From CAVYVZ01 sp963772065 (GTDB taxonomy: Bacteria; Acidobacteriota; Vicinamibacteria; Vicinamibacterales; UBA2999): a stretch of DNA of 64,000 bases. Numbering within the stretch: position 1 is the first letter of the stretch; each line of letters starts with the position of its first letter. This document shows positions 44,588 to 53,165 of the stretch, one piece after another. The notes below the pieces were generated by a model. That model did no database searches. It saw only the letters and a program-made list of their open reading frames with translations, and had not been told where the DNA came from. The position numbers and the translations under genes were made by a program. The stretch covers positions 1-64,000 of the forward strand of contig CAVYVZ010000009.1 in the NCBI GenBank assembly GCA_963772065.1, given 5' to 3'.

Positions 44588-45522
44588 CCTCTCGTGATGA
44601 ACCTCTTCGCAGCGCGTACCTCGCGTGGATTGCGGTATGCCTGATCTGGGGAACCACGTATGTCGCGATCCGTGTGGCTCTCGAAACGATTCCACCGGCG
44701 CTGGTGGGCGGGCTGCGCTACATCGTGGCCGGATCAGCGCTCGCCATCGTGCTCGTGGCGCGCGGTGAGCGCCTGCCGGGCGTGGCGCACTGGAAGGGCC
44801 TGGCGCTCCTCGGATTCCTGATGATCGCGATCGGCAACGGTGGCGTGATCTGGGCGGAACAGTGGGTACCCAGCGGCATCGCCGCCGTGGTCGTCGCGGC
44901 GTCGCCGTTCTGGATGGCGGGCTTCGAAGCGATGCTGCCTGGGGGCGAGCGATTGACGCCGCGTGGAGTCGGCGGCCTGGTCATTGGCTTCATCGGAATC
45001 CTGATGCTGGTCTGGCCCGATTTGAGTGCGGAAGGTGCGGCGGGCCGCCGGTTCGGTGTCGGCGTCGTGGCGCTGCAGCTCGCGTGTGTCGGATGGGCGC
45101 TCGGCTCGTCTTACTCGCGGCGTCACGCCCGCGAGGAGAATGCCCTCGGTGCCGCCGCGCTGCAGATGCTCTTCGGCGGTGTGTTCATGACCCTCGCGGC
45201 GACCATGCGAGGCGAGTGGTCCGCGCTGGCGTTCACGTGGCGGTCCGCGCTGGCGGAGGCGTACCTGATCGTGTTCGGATCGCTCGTCGGATACTCGGCG
45301 TACGTCTACGCGCTCAAGCATCTGCCGATGTCGACGGTTTCCCTTTACGCGTACATCAACCCGGTGATCGCGGTTGTCCTCGGCACGCTGATGCTGGGCG
45401 AGCCATTCGGATGGCGCGTCGTCATCGCGGCCGCGGTGGTCTTCACAGGTGTGGCCGCCGTTCGTTTCGCCGGCGCCGGCCGAACTGCGGCGCAGGCCAA
45501 GAGGGCCCGCGCCGCTGCCTGA
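44584..45522 (+). CDS. EamA-family (DMT superfamily) metabolite exporter
   Basis: This is a 312-residue membrane protein with about ten hydrophobic segments in two EamA repeats. The first contains AWIAVCLIWGTTYVAIRVAL and ALVGGLRYIVAGSALAIVLV. The second contains ALQLACVGWALGSSYSRRHA and MSTVSLYAYINPVIAVVLGT. The motifs WGTxYVAIR and YINPVIAVxLG are typical. Substrates of the family include amino acids and nucleobases. The GTG start overlaps the lrp-type regulator stop, so the two form an operon. It converges on the small membrane protein gene after it. Confidence 0.92.
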   Translation: MTSRDEPLRSAYLAWIAVCLIWGTTYVAIRVALETIPPALVGGLRYIVAGSALAIVLVARGERLPGVAHWKGLALLGFLMIAIGNGGVIWAEQWVPSGIAAVVVAASPFWMAGFEAMLPGGERLTPRGVGGLVIGFIGILMLVWPDLSAEGAAGRRFGVGVVALQLACVGWALGSSYSRRHAREENALGAAALQMLFGGVFMTLAATMRGEWSALAFTWRSALAEAYLIVFGSLVGYSAYVYALKHLPMSTVSLYAYINPVIAVVLGTLMLGEPFGWRVVIAAAVVFTGVAAVRFAGAGRTAAQAKRARAAA

Positions 45523-45528
45523 GAGCCG

Positions 45529-45678
45529 TCAGACGACGCGTCGGCCGCTGACGAGCCGGACGAGGAACAGCACCACGGCAATCACCAGCAGGATCCAGAT
45601 GAAATTGCCGAGGGTGTAGCCGCTGACCATCCCGAGTAGCCACAGGACGATCAGGATTATCGCAATTGTCTCGAGCAC
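45529..45678 (-). CDS. Small membrane protein, lmo0937 family
   Basis: This is a 49-residue protein from the GTG at 45678, beginning VLETIAIILIVLWLLGMVSG. It has two predicted membrane helices (the second is NFIWILLVIAVVLFLVRLV) joined by the YTLG turn, and ends with SGRRVV. This matches the widespread lmo0937-type short membrane proteins of unknown, possibly stress-related, function. The longer frame to 45711 adds residues without similarity. Confidence 0.85.
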   Translation of the reverse strand: MLETIAIILIVLWLLGMVSGYTLGNFIWILLVIAVVLFLVRLVSGRRVV

Positions 45679-45742
45679 GTTCTCAGCCCTCCCGAGTGGC
45701 GCTGGCTGCAACGTTAGTGCCCGAGCTGAAGCCCGGCCGCGG

Positions 45743-46213
45743 CTACGGCCCAGCAGGAACGGCCGAGCGCGGTCCGAGCGCGAAAGTCATGCGGCCTTCC
45801 ACGACAACGCGGCCGTTGACGCGTGCAAAGCCTTCGAACTGCCCCATCTTGCTCCGCAGCCGCCTCACTCGGGCTTCAATCTCGACCACGTCGCCAGGGT
45901 AAACGGGGAGCTTATAACGGACACGCTCGATGCCCATGAAGAAGATCAGCTTCTCACGGTTCTCTGGCTTCGACAGGATGAGAATGGCGCCTACCTGGGC
46001 CACCGCCTCGGTCAGGATCGTCGGCGGCAAAGCGGGGGGTGCTCCGTGCTGGCGCGAGAGATACCGCTCGTTCAGCGACACGTTCTTGATGCCGACGATG
46101 CGCTTATCGGGCTCGAGCTGCGTAATCCGATCGACGAGCAGAAACGGATACCGGTGCGGCAGGATCCGCTCGATCGCCGTGTAGTCCAGGGGAAGTGACA
46201 GCTCGTGAGTCAA
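45743..46213 (-). CDS. FabZ-like 3-hydroxyacyl-ACP dehydratase family protein with altered active site
   Basis: FabZ enzymes dehydrate 3-hydroxyacyl-ACP in fatty-acid synthesis. The hotdog-fold blocks are clear: YTAIERILPHRYPFLLVDRI, VGIKNVSLNERYLSRQHGAP, TILTEAVAQVGAILILSKPE and FFMGIERVRYKLPVYPGDVV. The catalytic Glu (TEA) is present. The canonical GHFP is replaced by RQHGAP, placing His one position later than usual. It may therefore be a divergent dehydratase or a related hotdog protein. The TTG at 46213 is my best start guess; no clear ATG is available upstream without overlapping the divergent gene. About 156 residues. Confidence 0.78.
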   Translation of the reverse strand: MTHELSLPLDYTAIERILPHRYPFLLVDRITQLEPDKRIVGIKNVSLNERYLSRQHGAPPALPPTILTEAVAQVGAILILSKPENREKLIFFMGIERVRYKLPVYPGDVVEIEARVRRLRSKMGQFEGFARVNGRVVVEGRMTFALGPRSAVPAGP

Positions 46214-46226
46214 CGCCGGTGAAAAG

Positions 46227-46232
46227 TATAAT
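46227..46232 (+). promoter_or_regulatory. Perfect -10 element upstream of the GAF-SpoIIE gene
   Basis: TATAAT lies 18 bases before the ATG at 46251, in the divergent gap with the fabZ-like gene. No convincing -35 element is seen at the usual distance, and the leader would be very short. Confidence 0.4.
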
Positions 46233-46250
46233 CCGTGAAGACGTGACGCA

Positions 46251-48020
46251 ATGACCGAGTCGACGCGCGTGTCGAGCGCCGCCGACGCAGAGATTCTTTC
46301 TACCCTCTTCGAGCTCGGACGCGAGGTTACATCGGTCCTCGACCTTGACGAGCTGCTCCCAAAGATTCCGCAGCTCATCGCGAGGCTCACGCCGTTCAAT
46401 GCGTTCTCCGTGTATTTGCTTGACGAGCGCCGGAAGGAGCTGCGCATCGCGTACGCGGTCGGTTATCCCGAGGAGGCGGTCAAGACCCTGCGGCTCGCGG
46501 TGGGGCAGGGCATCGTGGGGGCCGCCGTCGAGCAGGGCCGTCCCATCCTCGTCGACGACGTTCGCCAGGATCCGCGCTGGGTGGGCACCGTCGCGACCGC
46601 GGTGTCGCAGCTCGCCGTGCCGCTGCGGCGGAAGGGTCGCGTGATTGGCGCGCTGAATCTGCTGAGCGAGCGACCGGGCGCGTTCACGCTTCGCGATGAG
46701 GCGCTGCTGCGGCAGTTCGGCGCCCACGTCGCCGTCGCGATTGAAAACGCACGCCTCTTCGAGTCCGAGCGCCATCACGTGGAGATGATGGATACGCTCG
46801 CGGAGATCGGCCGGGAGGTGTCGTCCATTCTCGACCTCGACGCACTGCTCACACGCATCGCCAGCCTGACGAAGCGGATCATCGCTTATCGCACCTTCGG
46901 CATCCTCTTGTTGAACGACGACACGCAGGAGCTGGAGATGAAGCTCGCGGTCAGCTACGGCGAGGATGCCGCGCTCACGTCCGTGAAGCTGGGCGTCGGA
47001 CTGATCGGCTGGGCGGCTCAGCACAAAGAACCGGTGCTCGTCTCGGACGTCTCGACGGATCCCCGCTACATCCACGCGGTCAAGGACGTGCGGTCGGAGC
47101 TCGTCATCCCGTTGCTCGTGAAGGATCGCGTCATCGGTGTGTTCGATCTCGAGAGCCCTGAGCTGGACGCATTCACCAAGGAGCACGCCGAGCTGCTGAC
47201 GCTGCTCGCGAGCCAGGCGGCCGTCGCCATCGAGAACGCGCGCCTCTACGACGAGATCCGCCGCAACGAAGTCCGCATCGAGAAGGAGCTCCGGTTCGCC
47301 CAGCGGGTGCAGCAGGCGCTGCTGCCGACGGAACTGCCCAAGCGGATGCGTGGCGTCGACATCGCCGCCCGGTTTGCGCCGGCGCGCGAGCTCGGAGGAG
47401 ACCTGTACGACTTTCTCGTGCCCGATTCGAACACGCTCGTCGTTGCCGTGGGCGATGTCTCGGGAAAGGGCGTGCCGGCCGCGCTCTACAGCGCGTTCGC
47501 GGGCGAGCTGGTCCGCTCCCGCACGTACAGGCGGCGCTACGCACCGGAGCGCTTCAGCGTGGCCGGCGTCCTTCAGGCGATGAACACGATTCTGCACGAA
47601 CGCCAGCTCGAGGAGTACTACTGCACGCTCTGTTACGCACTATTCGACTTGAAGCGGCACACGCTGGTGCTCGCGAACTCGGGTCTTCCGTACCCCGTGC
47701 GGTGCACCGCCGATGGTTGCGGCCAGATCGAGCTGCCGGGCCTGCCGCTCGGCTCCTTCCCAGGAGTCACGTACGATCAGATCACGCTGCCGCTGGCGAT
47801 CGGCGACGTGTTCGTCTTCTGCACGGACGGCATATTCGAGGCCTTCAATGAGCAGGGGCAGGAATTCGGCGCCCGCCGCCTCATCGACGTCGTCCAGTCG
47901 GCTCGCACCCGCACCGGCCGCGAGATCGTGGACGCGGTATTCGAGGAGGTGCGGATCTTCCGCGGCGATGCACCTCAAAACGACGACATGACCGCCGTCG
48001 TCGTGAAGCTCACCGCGTAA
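46251..48020 (+). CDS. GAF-GAF-SpoIIE (RsbU-type) PP2C protein phosphatase
   Basis: This is a 589-residue soluble signalling protein. Two tandem GAF domains start near residues 20 and 195. Both open with the same pattern (LFELGREVTSVLDLDELLPK and LAEIGREVSSILDLDALLTR) and end in AVAIENARL. The connecting helix has the RsbU-type linker RFAQRVQQALLPTELPKRMR. The PP2C/SpoIIE domain has the metal-binding motifs ARELGGDLYDFL, VGDVSGKGVPAALYSA, VFCTDGIFEAFNE and NDDMTAVVV. Such proteins dephosphorylate anti-anti-sigma factors after sensing a ligand. No STAS or RsbW partner is adjacent. Confidence 0.93.
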   Translation: MTESTRVSSAADAEILSTLFELGREVTSVLDLDELLPKIPQLIARLTPFNAFSVYLLDERRKELRIAYAVGYPEEAVKTLRLAVGQGIVGAAVEQGRPILVDDVRQDPRWVGTVATAVSQLAVPLRRKGRVIGALNLLSERPGAFTLRDEALLRQFGAHVAVAIENARLFESERHHVEMMDTLAEIGREVSSILDLDALLTRIASLTKRIIAYRTFGILLLNDDTQELEMKLAVSYGEDAALTSVKLGVGLIGWAAQHKEPVLVSDVSTDPRYIHAVKDVRSELVIPLLVKDRVIGVFDLESPELDAFTKEHAELLTLLASQAAVAIENARLYDEIRRNEVRIEKELRFAQRVQQALLPTELPKRMRGVDIAARFAPARELGGDLYDFLVPDSNTLVVAVGDVSGKGVPAALYSAFAGELVRSRTYRRRYAPERFSVAGVLQAMNTILHERQLEEYYCTLCYALFDLKRHTLVLANSGLPYPVRCTADGCGQIELPGLPLGSFPGVTYDQITLPLAIGDVFVFCTDGIFEAFNEQGQEFGARRLIDVVQSARTRTGREIVDAVFEEVRIFRGDAPQNDDMTAVVVKLTA

Positions 48021-48907
48021 TGAGGTCTGCGGTCGTTGCCCTCACGTGCCTCATCGTCCAGCAGCCTGCGACGACGCTCCCGCAGGAGCTGCGGCGCGTC
48101 CTCGATCGGCAACTCGAATCGATTGTCGAACGCCTCGACGGGGTGATCGGTTACGCAGCGCTCGATCTGACGACGGGAGAGGAGATCGGCCGTCTCGAGC
48201 GAGAGTCGTTTCCGACGGCATCGACGATCAAGCTTGCCGTCCTGTACGAATTGTTCAAGCAGGCCGACGAGGGCCGCGTGCGCCTGGATACCGCCGAGCG
48301 GCTCGATCGGTCACACGTCGTCGGGGGCACCGGCATTCTTCACGCCCTTGGCACGCCGGTGCTCACGCTGCAGGATCACGCGGTTCTCATGATCTCGATC
48401 AGCGACAACACAGCAACGAACGTGCTGATCGATCGCCTCATGCTCGCGTCGATTTCCGCGCGCATGCAGTCGCTCAGCCTGAACGGCATCCGGCTGCGCC
48501 GCAAGATGATGGACGCTGCCGCCGCAGCCCGAGGGGACGAAAACGTCGCAACGCCCCGTGACCTCGTTCGCCTGCTGCGCGCGCTGCACGCGGGGGAAGG
48601 TCTGACGCCGGAAAGCAAAGCGGGCGTCTTGACGATTCTCGAGGTCGGCGCCGGCGGCTATCTCCGAAGGGGCATTCCCGCTGGGGTGCCCGTGCTCAAC
48701 AAACCCGGTGAGCTCGAAGGCGTGCGCGTGGACGCCGCGATTGTCCGCGCGCAGCATCGCCCGTATGCGATTGCGGTGGCAACGACGTATCTCGATGATG
48801 AAGTGGAGGGTGAGCGCGCGATCGCGGACGTGTCGCGCGCCTTCTACGATTATTTCCGTCGACTGGGATTGGGTTCGCAGTACGGGCGCCAGTTGAAGCG
48901 CCCGTAA
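48020..48907 (+). CDS. Class A beta-lactamase-like serine hydrolase (exported)
   Basis: This is a 295-residue protein with a weak N-terminal signal (MRSAVVALTCLIVQQPATTL). The serine motif SxxK is in FPTASTIKLAVLYELFKQA, the SDN motif in MISISDNTATNVLIDRL and a KTG-like box in NKPGELEGVRVD (KPG). The omega-loop region reads LRRKMMDAAAAARGDENVAT, where the catalytic Glu166 of true class A beta-lactamases is replaced by Lys or nearby residues. So it may be a peptidase-like or low-activity member, not a resistance enzyme. Its ATG overlaps the TAA of the phosphatase gene. Confidence 0.85.
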   Translation: MRSAVVALTCLIVQQPATTLPQELRRVLDRQLESIVERLDGVIGYAALDLTTGEEIGRLERESFPTASTIKLAVLYELFKQADEGRVRLDTAERLDRSHVVGGTGILHALGTPVLTLQDHAVLMISISDNTATNVLIDRLMLASISARMQSLSLNGIRLRRKMMDAAAAARGDENVATPRDLVRLLRALHAGEGLTPESKAGVLTILEVGAGGYLRRGIPAGVPVLNKPGELEGVRVDAAIVRAQHRPYAIAVATTYLDDEVEGERAIADVSRAFYDYFRRLGLGSQYGRQLKRP

Positions 48908-48910
48908 GTC

Positions 48911-49270
48911 TCAATAGCGGTCGCGGTAGTCGCGATCCTCTTCCTGGATGTGAAGGCCGATCGATTTGCCGCCGAACGCCGCGACCTCACTGACCTTCCC
49001 CTTGACCCGCACCCGCTGACCCTTGCCCGGCGTGCGGCCGTATCTCGAGACAACCGTGATCTCGCCCGTCCCGTCGTCAATCTTGTATAGCTGGAACGGG
49101 ACCATAGGGATGCCCCAACTGGTGGTCACGGTGCCGGTCACGGCGACGGTCTTCCGGTCGTATCGGCCTGGTTGATCCTTCAGCTGGGCGATCTTCACGC
49201 CACGGGCGGCGCACCCTACGATCAGCACGGCACCCAGAACCGCCACCGTCAATCTTGATGCTCTCTTCAT
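48911..49270 (-). CDS. Lipoprotein with an OB-fold-like domain
   Basis: This is a 119-residue protein with the signal MKRASRLTVAVLGAVLIVGC and a lipobox Cys at residue 20. The mature part reads VTGTVTTSWGIPMVPFQLYK, then IDDGTGEITVVSR and RVRVKGKVSEVAAFGGKSIG, the five-strand pattern of small OB-fold domains (tOB/BOF-like). The end is rich in charged Asp/Arg/Tyr (EEDRDYRDRY). It is probably envelope-anchored; the function is unknown. It converges on the beta-lactamase-like gene with a 3-base gap. Confidence 0.72.
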   Translation of the reverse strand: MKRASRLTVAVLGAVLIVGCAARGVKIAQLKDQPGRYDRKTVAVTGTVTTSWGIPMVPFQLYKIDDGTGEITVVSRYGRTPGKGQRVRVKGKVSEVAAFGGKSIGLHIQEEDRDYRDRY

Positions 49271-49312
49271 GACGCTCTCCAGGGCCTACACCAGCAAAAC
49301 GGAATCCAGAAC

Positions 49313-49386
49313 GGGGTCTGGCCCCTAAGGTGCCAGGCCTTGCTTCGAAAAACAGCCAAGACCTGGCACCATAGGGGCCAGACCCC
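49313..49386. repeat. Long REP-like inverted repeat
   Basis: Arms 49313-49342 and 49357-49386 match at 28 of 30 paired positions around a 14-base loop. They start GGGGTCTGGCCCCTA and contain GGTGCCAGG. This is the pattern of REP/REPIN elements mobilised by RAYT (Y1) transposases in many Gram-negatives. It occupies the 312-base gap between the lipoprotein gene and glnA (49271-49582). The remaining gap (49387-49582) shows no ORF I can support. The hairpin may also end transcription of glnA, which arrives from the right. Confidence 0.85.
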
Positions 49387-49582
49387 TAATCGCGCTCGGA
49401 TCGTGAACCTGCCAGGCCGGAGAGCGGCGATGCCAGCGCCTGCCTGAAGTTAACGCCCCCCGGTGACCCGGCGCGACCGACAGCCATTTCATCAAGCGCT
49501 GTGCCGTCGAGAAACACACGATTTTCCCGGGATTCGTTCGCGCCGATCGCGGCGCCGTCACTTCACGGGGACAGCGTTGTCC

Positions 49583-50917
49583 TTAGTAGGTGTTCAGGTA
49601 GCGGTCGACTTCCCACGGCGAAACGTGCCGGATGTAGCTGTCCCATTCCGCGCGCTTGGCCGCAACGAAGTGATCGAAGATGTGATCGCCGAGCGTTTCG
49701 CGCATCAAGTCGCTCTTCTCCAGCTCGTCCAGCGCCTCGCTCAGATTGCTCGGCAGCTCGTCGATCCGGAGATGCCGGCGCTCGCGGTGGCTCATCGTGT
49801 AGATGTTCTTGTTCACCGGAGGGCCCGGATCGAGCTCCTTCTCGATTCCGTCCAGGCCAGCCCGGAGCATCACCGCAAAAGCAAGATACGGGTTGCACGA
49901 GGGATCCGGCATCCGCAGCTCGATTCTGGTCTCGCTGCCTCGCGCAGCCGGCACGCGGACGAGCGGGCTGCGATTGCGTTCGGACCATGCAATCGCGGTC
50001 GGGGCCTCGTAGCCCGGCACGAGGCGCTTGAACGAATTCACCAGCGGATTCGTGATCGCGCAGAACGCCCGCGCGTGCCGCAGCGTTCCGCCGATGTAGG
50101 AGAGGCACGTCTTACTGAGCTGCCACTCCGCCTTGTCGTCGAAAAAGATGTTCTTGCCCTGCGAGAACAGTGACTGGTGCGTGTGCATCCCGCTGCCGTT
50201 GATGCCAAAGACCGGCTTGGGCATGAACGTCGCGTGCAGGCCGTTGCGGATCGCCACGTTCTTCACGACGAAGCGGAACGTGCTCACGTTGTCCGCCGTC
50301 GGCAGCACATCGTCATAGCGAAAGTCGATTTCGTGCTGGCCGGGAGCGACCTCGTGGTGCGCGGCCTCCACGTGAAACCCCATCTGCTCGAGCGCCAGGA
50401 CGATCTCGCGGCGGACATCCTCGCCGAGGTCGACGGGCGTGAGGTCGAAGTACCCGCCCGCATCGTGCGTCTCGGTCGTCGGCTCGCCGTTCCTCGTCTG
50501 GAACAGGAAGAACTCGGCCTCGGGACCCGCATTCATGGTGAAGCCTCGATCCGCCGCCAGCGCGATGACGCGCTTGAGCGTCGTGCGCGGGCATCCCGCA
50601 AACGGCGTCCCGTCGGGATTGGCGATATCGCAGATGATTCGGGCCACGCGATCGGCGCCGCCGTAGGTCCATGGAAAGACCTGAAATGTGCTGAGGTCGG
50701 GCTTGAGGTACATGTCGGATTCTTCGATCCGCACGAACCCCTCAATGGACGAGCCGTCGAACATGATCCGGCCGTCGATGGCCTCGCCGAACTGGCGGTC
50801 CGGGACCTCGACGTTCTTGATCGCCCCAAGAATGTCGGTGAACTGGAGGCGCAGGAATTTCACCTTGTCCTTCTCGATCCGTTCGAGAATGCGCGCCTTG
50901 CGGTCGTCCTTCGCCAT
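49583..50917 (-). CDS. glnA: Glutamine synthetase, type I (alpha group)
   Basis: This enzyme makes glutamine from glutamate, ammonia and ATP. The protein of 444 residues from the ATG at 50917 starts MAKDDRKARILERIEKDKVK. It has the type I hallmarks DGSSIEGFVRIEESDMYLKP, GPEAEFFLFQ, AHHEVAPGQHEIDFRYDD and NGSGMHTHQSLF, then ERNRSPLVRVPAARG. The end is VSPWEVDRYLNTY. The length and the apparent lack of the adenylylation region match GSI-alpha, the group without GlnE control. A further upstream start (50935) is possible. There is no P-II gene nearby. Confidence 0.95.
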   Translation of the reverse strand: MAKDDRKARILERIEKDKVKFLRLQFTDILGAIKNVEVPDRQFGEAIDGRIMFDGSSIEGFVRIEESDMYLKPDLSTFQVFPWTYGGADRVARIICDIANPDGTPFAGCPRTTLKRVIALAADRGFTMNAGPEAEFFLFQTRNGEPTTETHDAGGYFDLTPVDLGEDVRREIVLALEQMGFHVEAAHHEVAPGQHEIDFRYDDVLPTADNVSTFRFVVKNVAIRNGLHATFMPKPVFGINGSGMHTHQSLFSQGKNIFFDDKAEWQLSKTCLSYIGGTLRHARAFCAITNPLVNSFKRLVPGYEAPTAIAWSERNRSPLVRVPAARGSETRIELRMPDPSCNPYLAFAVMLRAGLDGIEKELDPGPPVNKNIYTMSHRERRHLRIDELPSNLSEALDELEKSDLMRETLGDHIFDHFVAAKRAEWDSYIRHVSPWEVDRYLNTY

Positions 50918-51018
50918 GCTCGGATTATCGCCCAACTTTTTTGAGAGGGGTCTCGTCTGACGATCTGGAACGCACTCAGAGGCGCGGGGATTGTCCGCCC
51001 TTCGCGGGAGGTTTGGCT

Positions 51019-51909
51019 ATGCGTAAGGCACTCGTGGCGGGAGCGGCGGTCGTGGTTGTGGCGGCGGCCGCCTATGCGCTCGCGCCGTCGGTTCGGTCGC
51101 AGACCACAGCGTCGGACGACAAGGCCGATCGTCGCGTGTTCATGCTCGATGGCCGCGGCAGTCAGATTGGCGTCTCGATCCGGGATCTCGACGCGAACGA
51201 CATCGCCAAGGCGAAGCTTGGGCAGCCCGGCGGCGTGATGATCGAGGATGTCGACGAGAACAGCCCGGCGGCTCGAGCCGGTCTCCGCGGCGGCGACGTC
51301 ATCGTGGAGTTCGACGGCGAGCGGGTCCGCAGTGCACGCCACTTCGCGCGGCTGGTACAGGAAACGGCGGAGGGGCGTGCAGTGCGCGCGACGGTCCTGC
51401 GCGCAGGCTCGCGGCAGACGCTGGATCTCACGCCGGAACGCGGGGGACGCTGGTCGGGCGATCTGATGCACCTGCCGCACATGGCCGACGACATTCAGCG
51501 TGAAGTGGAGCGAGGGATGCGGTCGCTGCCCCGCGATTTCGCGTTCGATTTCAAGTGGGACGGCGAGTACCCCGCCGCCAAGGTCTGGCCGCGAGGCCGC
51601 CTCGGCGCGCAGCTTTCGCCGCTGACCGATCAACTGGCGGAGTACTTCGGCACGAAAGCCGGCGTGCTCGTCTCGTCCGTCGACACAGACTCGGTGGCCG
51701 CCAAGGCAGGGCTGAAGGCCGGCGACATCATCACCGCGATCGACGGGAAGGCCGTGGAGACGCCGCGTGACGTTGCCGAGGGGCTGCGGACCGCAGACTC
51801 AAACGAAATTGCCATCGCGGTCACGCGCGACAGGAAGTCGCTGACTCTCAAAGCGCCGCTGCCGGTGCGGCCGCGAGCGAAAACGATCCGCAGCGTTCGT
51901 CCGGCGTAG
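51019..51909 (+). CDS. Exported protein with two PDZ domains
   Basis: This is a 296-residue protein starting MRKALVAGAAVVVVAAAAYA, a signal or anchor helix, with GGGAGGT before the ATG. The first PDZ domain (about residues 45-135) has GVMIEDVDENSPAARAGLRG and DVIVEFDGERVRSARHFARL. The second (about 200-285) has GVLVSSVDTDSVAAKAGLKA and DIITAIDGKAVETPRDVAEG. No protease catalytic triad is present, unlike DegP/HtrA. It may scaffold or regulate envelope proteolysis. It is divergent from glnA and converges on the GAF membrane protein gene. Confidence 0.85.
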   Translation: MRKALVAGAAVVVVAAAAYALAPSVRSQTTASDDKADRRVFMLDGRGSQIGVSIRDLDANDIAKAKLGQPGGVMIEDVDENSPAARAGLRGGDVIVEFDGERVRSARHFARLVQETAEGRAVRATVLRAGSRQTLDLTPERGGRWSGDLMHLPHMADDIQREVERGMRSLPRDFAFDFKWDGEYPAAKVWPRGRLGAQLSPLTDQLAEYFGTKAGVLVSSVDTDSVAAKAGLKAGDIITAIDGKAVETPRDVAEGLRTADSNEIAIAVTRDRKSLTLKAPLPVRPRAKTIRSVRPA

Positions 51910-51921
51910 AGGCCGGCGCGA

Positions 51922-53121
51922 TTACGCGCTGGCTGCGGTGCGCTGGGGGGCCGTCGGCTCCGCGGGTTGATCTCCAACCGCGGCGGCGGCCCCGTCATCC
52001 CTGCCCTCGCCCTCGCTTGGACCAGGCCATGGTGCGACAACGACCGAGAGCTGCGCGGCAATCATCGCGGCGACGGCCCGGGTCGCCTCGTCGCTTTCGC
52101 GGCCGTGCCGGACTTCTGCCGTAAGCACCCCGAAACAACCCGCGCGGCCCACGAGCGGTTGCACGATCGCGCCGTTCGCTCCCTCCATACCCGCAACGAT
52201 CGAGGATTGTGCCGTACGCCAGGTTGCGGCCGCGGCATTGTCACCGGAACGCGGAATCGGGCCGAGCCGCGCCAGCGTCCGCGGTCCGTAGCCGTAAGCG
52301 CTCGCTGGAAACAGCTCCTCGCCGGCGCCAAGCCACAGGATGACGCCAGGTGCATCGAGCACCCTCGCCGCGCGGCGAAGTGCCGGGGGGAGCGCCGTGG
52401 CGTTCGTCAATCGCGACAGCTCCGTGCAAACCGAGGCTGCTGCATTGAGATCCAGAGGGGGCACCACGGAGAGGTCGGGTGCGATGCCCTCGGCCTGGCC
52501 CGAGCTGACGGCGGGCTCAGCGGATCGAGCGCGGGGCACGCGGACGAGCAGGAGCACACAAGCGAGCCAGAAGATCGCCACGCCGCCGAGGACCGTCGCA
52601 AGCCGTGCGAGCAGCACGTTCCGTTCAGCTTCAACGAACCGGCCCTCCGACGCCCTGAGGGCATCGAGCTGCGCGCGCATCGACGCGATCGCCTGCCGGG
52701 CCTCGGTATAGACGAGGTCGGCGGCCATCAGCTGCTGTTCCTCGCGTAAATGATCGCGCGCGCGGTCGTCCACATTCACCAGCGTGTCCATCGCCTGGCC
52801 GAAGGCGAGCAGCGACGCGGCCGCCTCGCTGGATCGTGCCGCGAGACGAAGCGCGGCAATCGCGTCGTACAACTGCTGGACGAGAACGCTTGCGTGCGTC
52901 AACGCGTCGCCGCGCTGCTGTCCCGGGGCCACGTATGCCTGCTGCGAAGCGCCAAGCGCGGCGGTCGCTGCGGTCATTCGATCGAGACGCGCGTCAACGT
53001 CCCGCTCGTGCAGGAGTCCGCCGCGCAGTCTGCTTTGGATTTCCCAGGTGAGGTAGGCCGCGCCGAGCCCAGTGACGACGAGCAGCGCGAGGAGCGTCAA
53101 GCGGACAGCGCGCTTCTGCAT
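51922..53121 (-). CDS. Membrane-anchored GAF-domain protein with a CHASE3-like periplasmic helical domain
   Basis: This is a 399-residue protein. The first helix AVRLTLLALLVVTGLGAAYL spans the membrane. Residues 35-170 form an all-helical periplasmic segment (RLDRMTAATAALGASQQAYV, LLAFGQAMDTLVNVDDRARD) like CHASE3 or four-helix bundles. A second membrane segment VLGGVAIFWLACVLLLV follows. After it a GAF-like domain (LPPALRRAARVLDAPGVILW, IVQPLVGRAGCFGVLTAEV) is cytosolic. No kinase, cyclase or phosphatase output domain is attached. The extreme C-terminus is low in complexity. It probably works with a partner protein. Confidence 0.75.
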   Translation of the reverse strand: MQKRAVRLTLLALLVVTGLGAAYLTWEIQSRLRGGLLHERDVDARLDRMTAATAALGASQQAYVAPGQQRGDALTHASVLVQQLYDAIAALRLAARSSEAAASLLAFGQAMDTLVNVDDRARDHLREEQQLMAADLVYTEARQAIASMRAQLDALRASEGRFVEAERNVLLARLATVLGGVAIFWLACVLLLVRVPRARSAEPAVSSGQAEGIAPDLSVVPPLDLNAAASVCTELSRLTNATALPPALRRAARVLDAPGVILWLGAGEELFPASAYGYGPRTLARLGPIPRSGDNAAAATWRTAQSSIVAGMEGANGAIVQPLVGRAGCFGVLTAEVRHGRESDEATRAVAAMIAAQLSVVVAPWPGPSEGEGRDDGAAAAVGDQPAEPTAPQRTAASA

Positions 53122-53165
53122 TGTCCGCCACAGGATAACATCCCGCAGATCGAACTCCGAGCGGA

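Noticed and set aside
48020..48907. Antibiotic-resistance beta-lactamase
   Set aside because: The general-base Glu of class A enzymes is not present, so a resistance function is not supported.
49387..49582. Transposase remnant next to the REP-like repeat
   Set aside because: I could find no frame with similarity to Y1 or other transposases; the stretch is simply non-coding as far as I can see.
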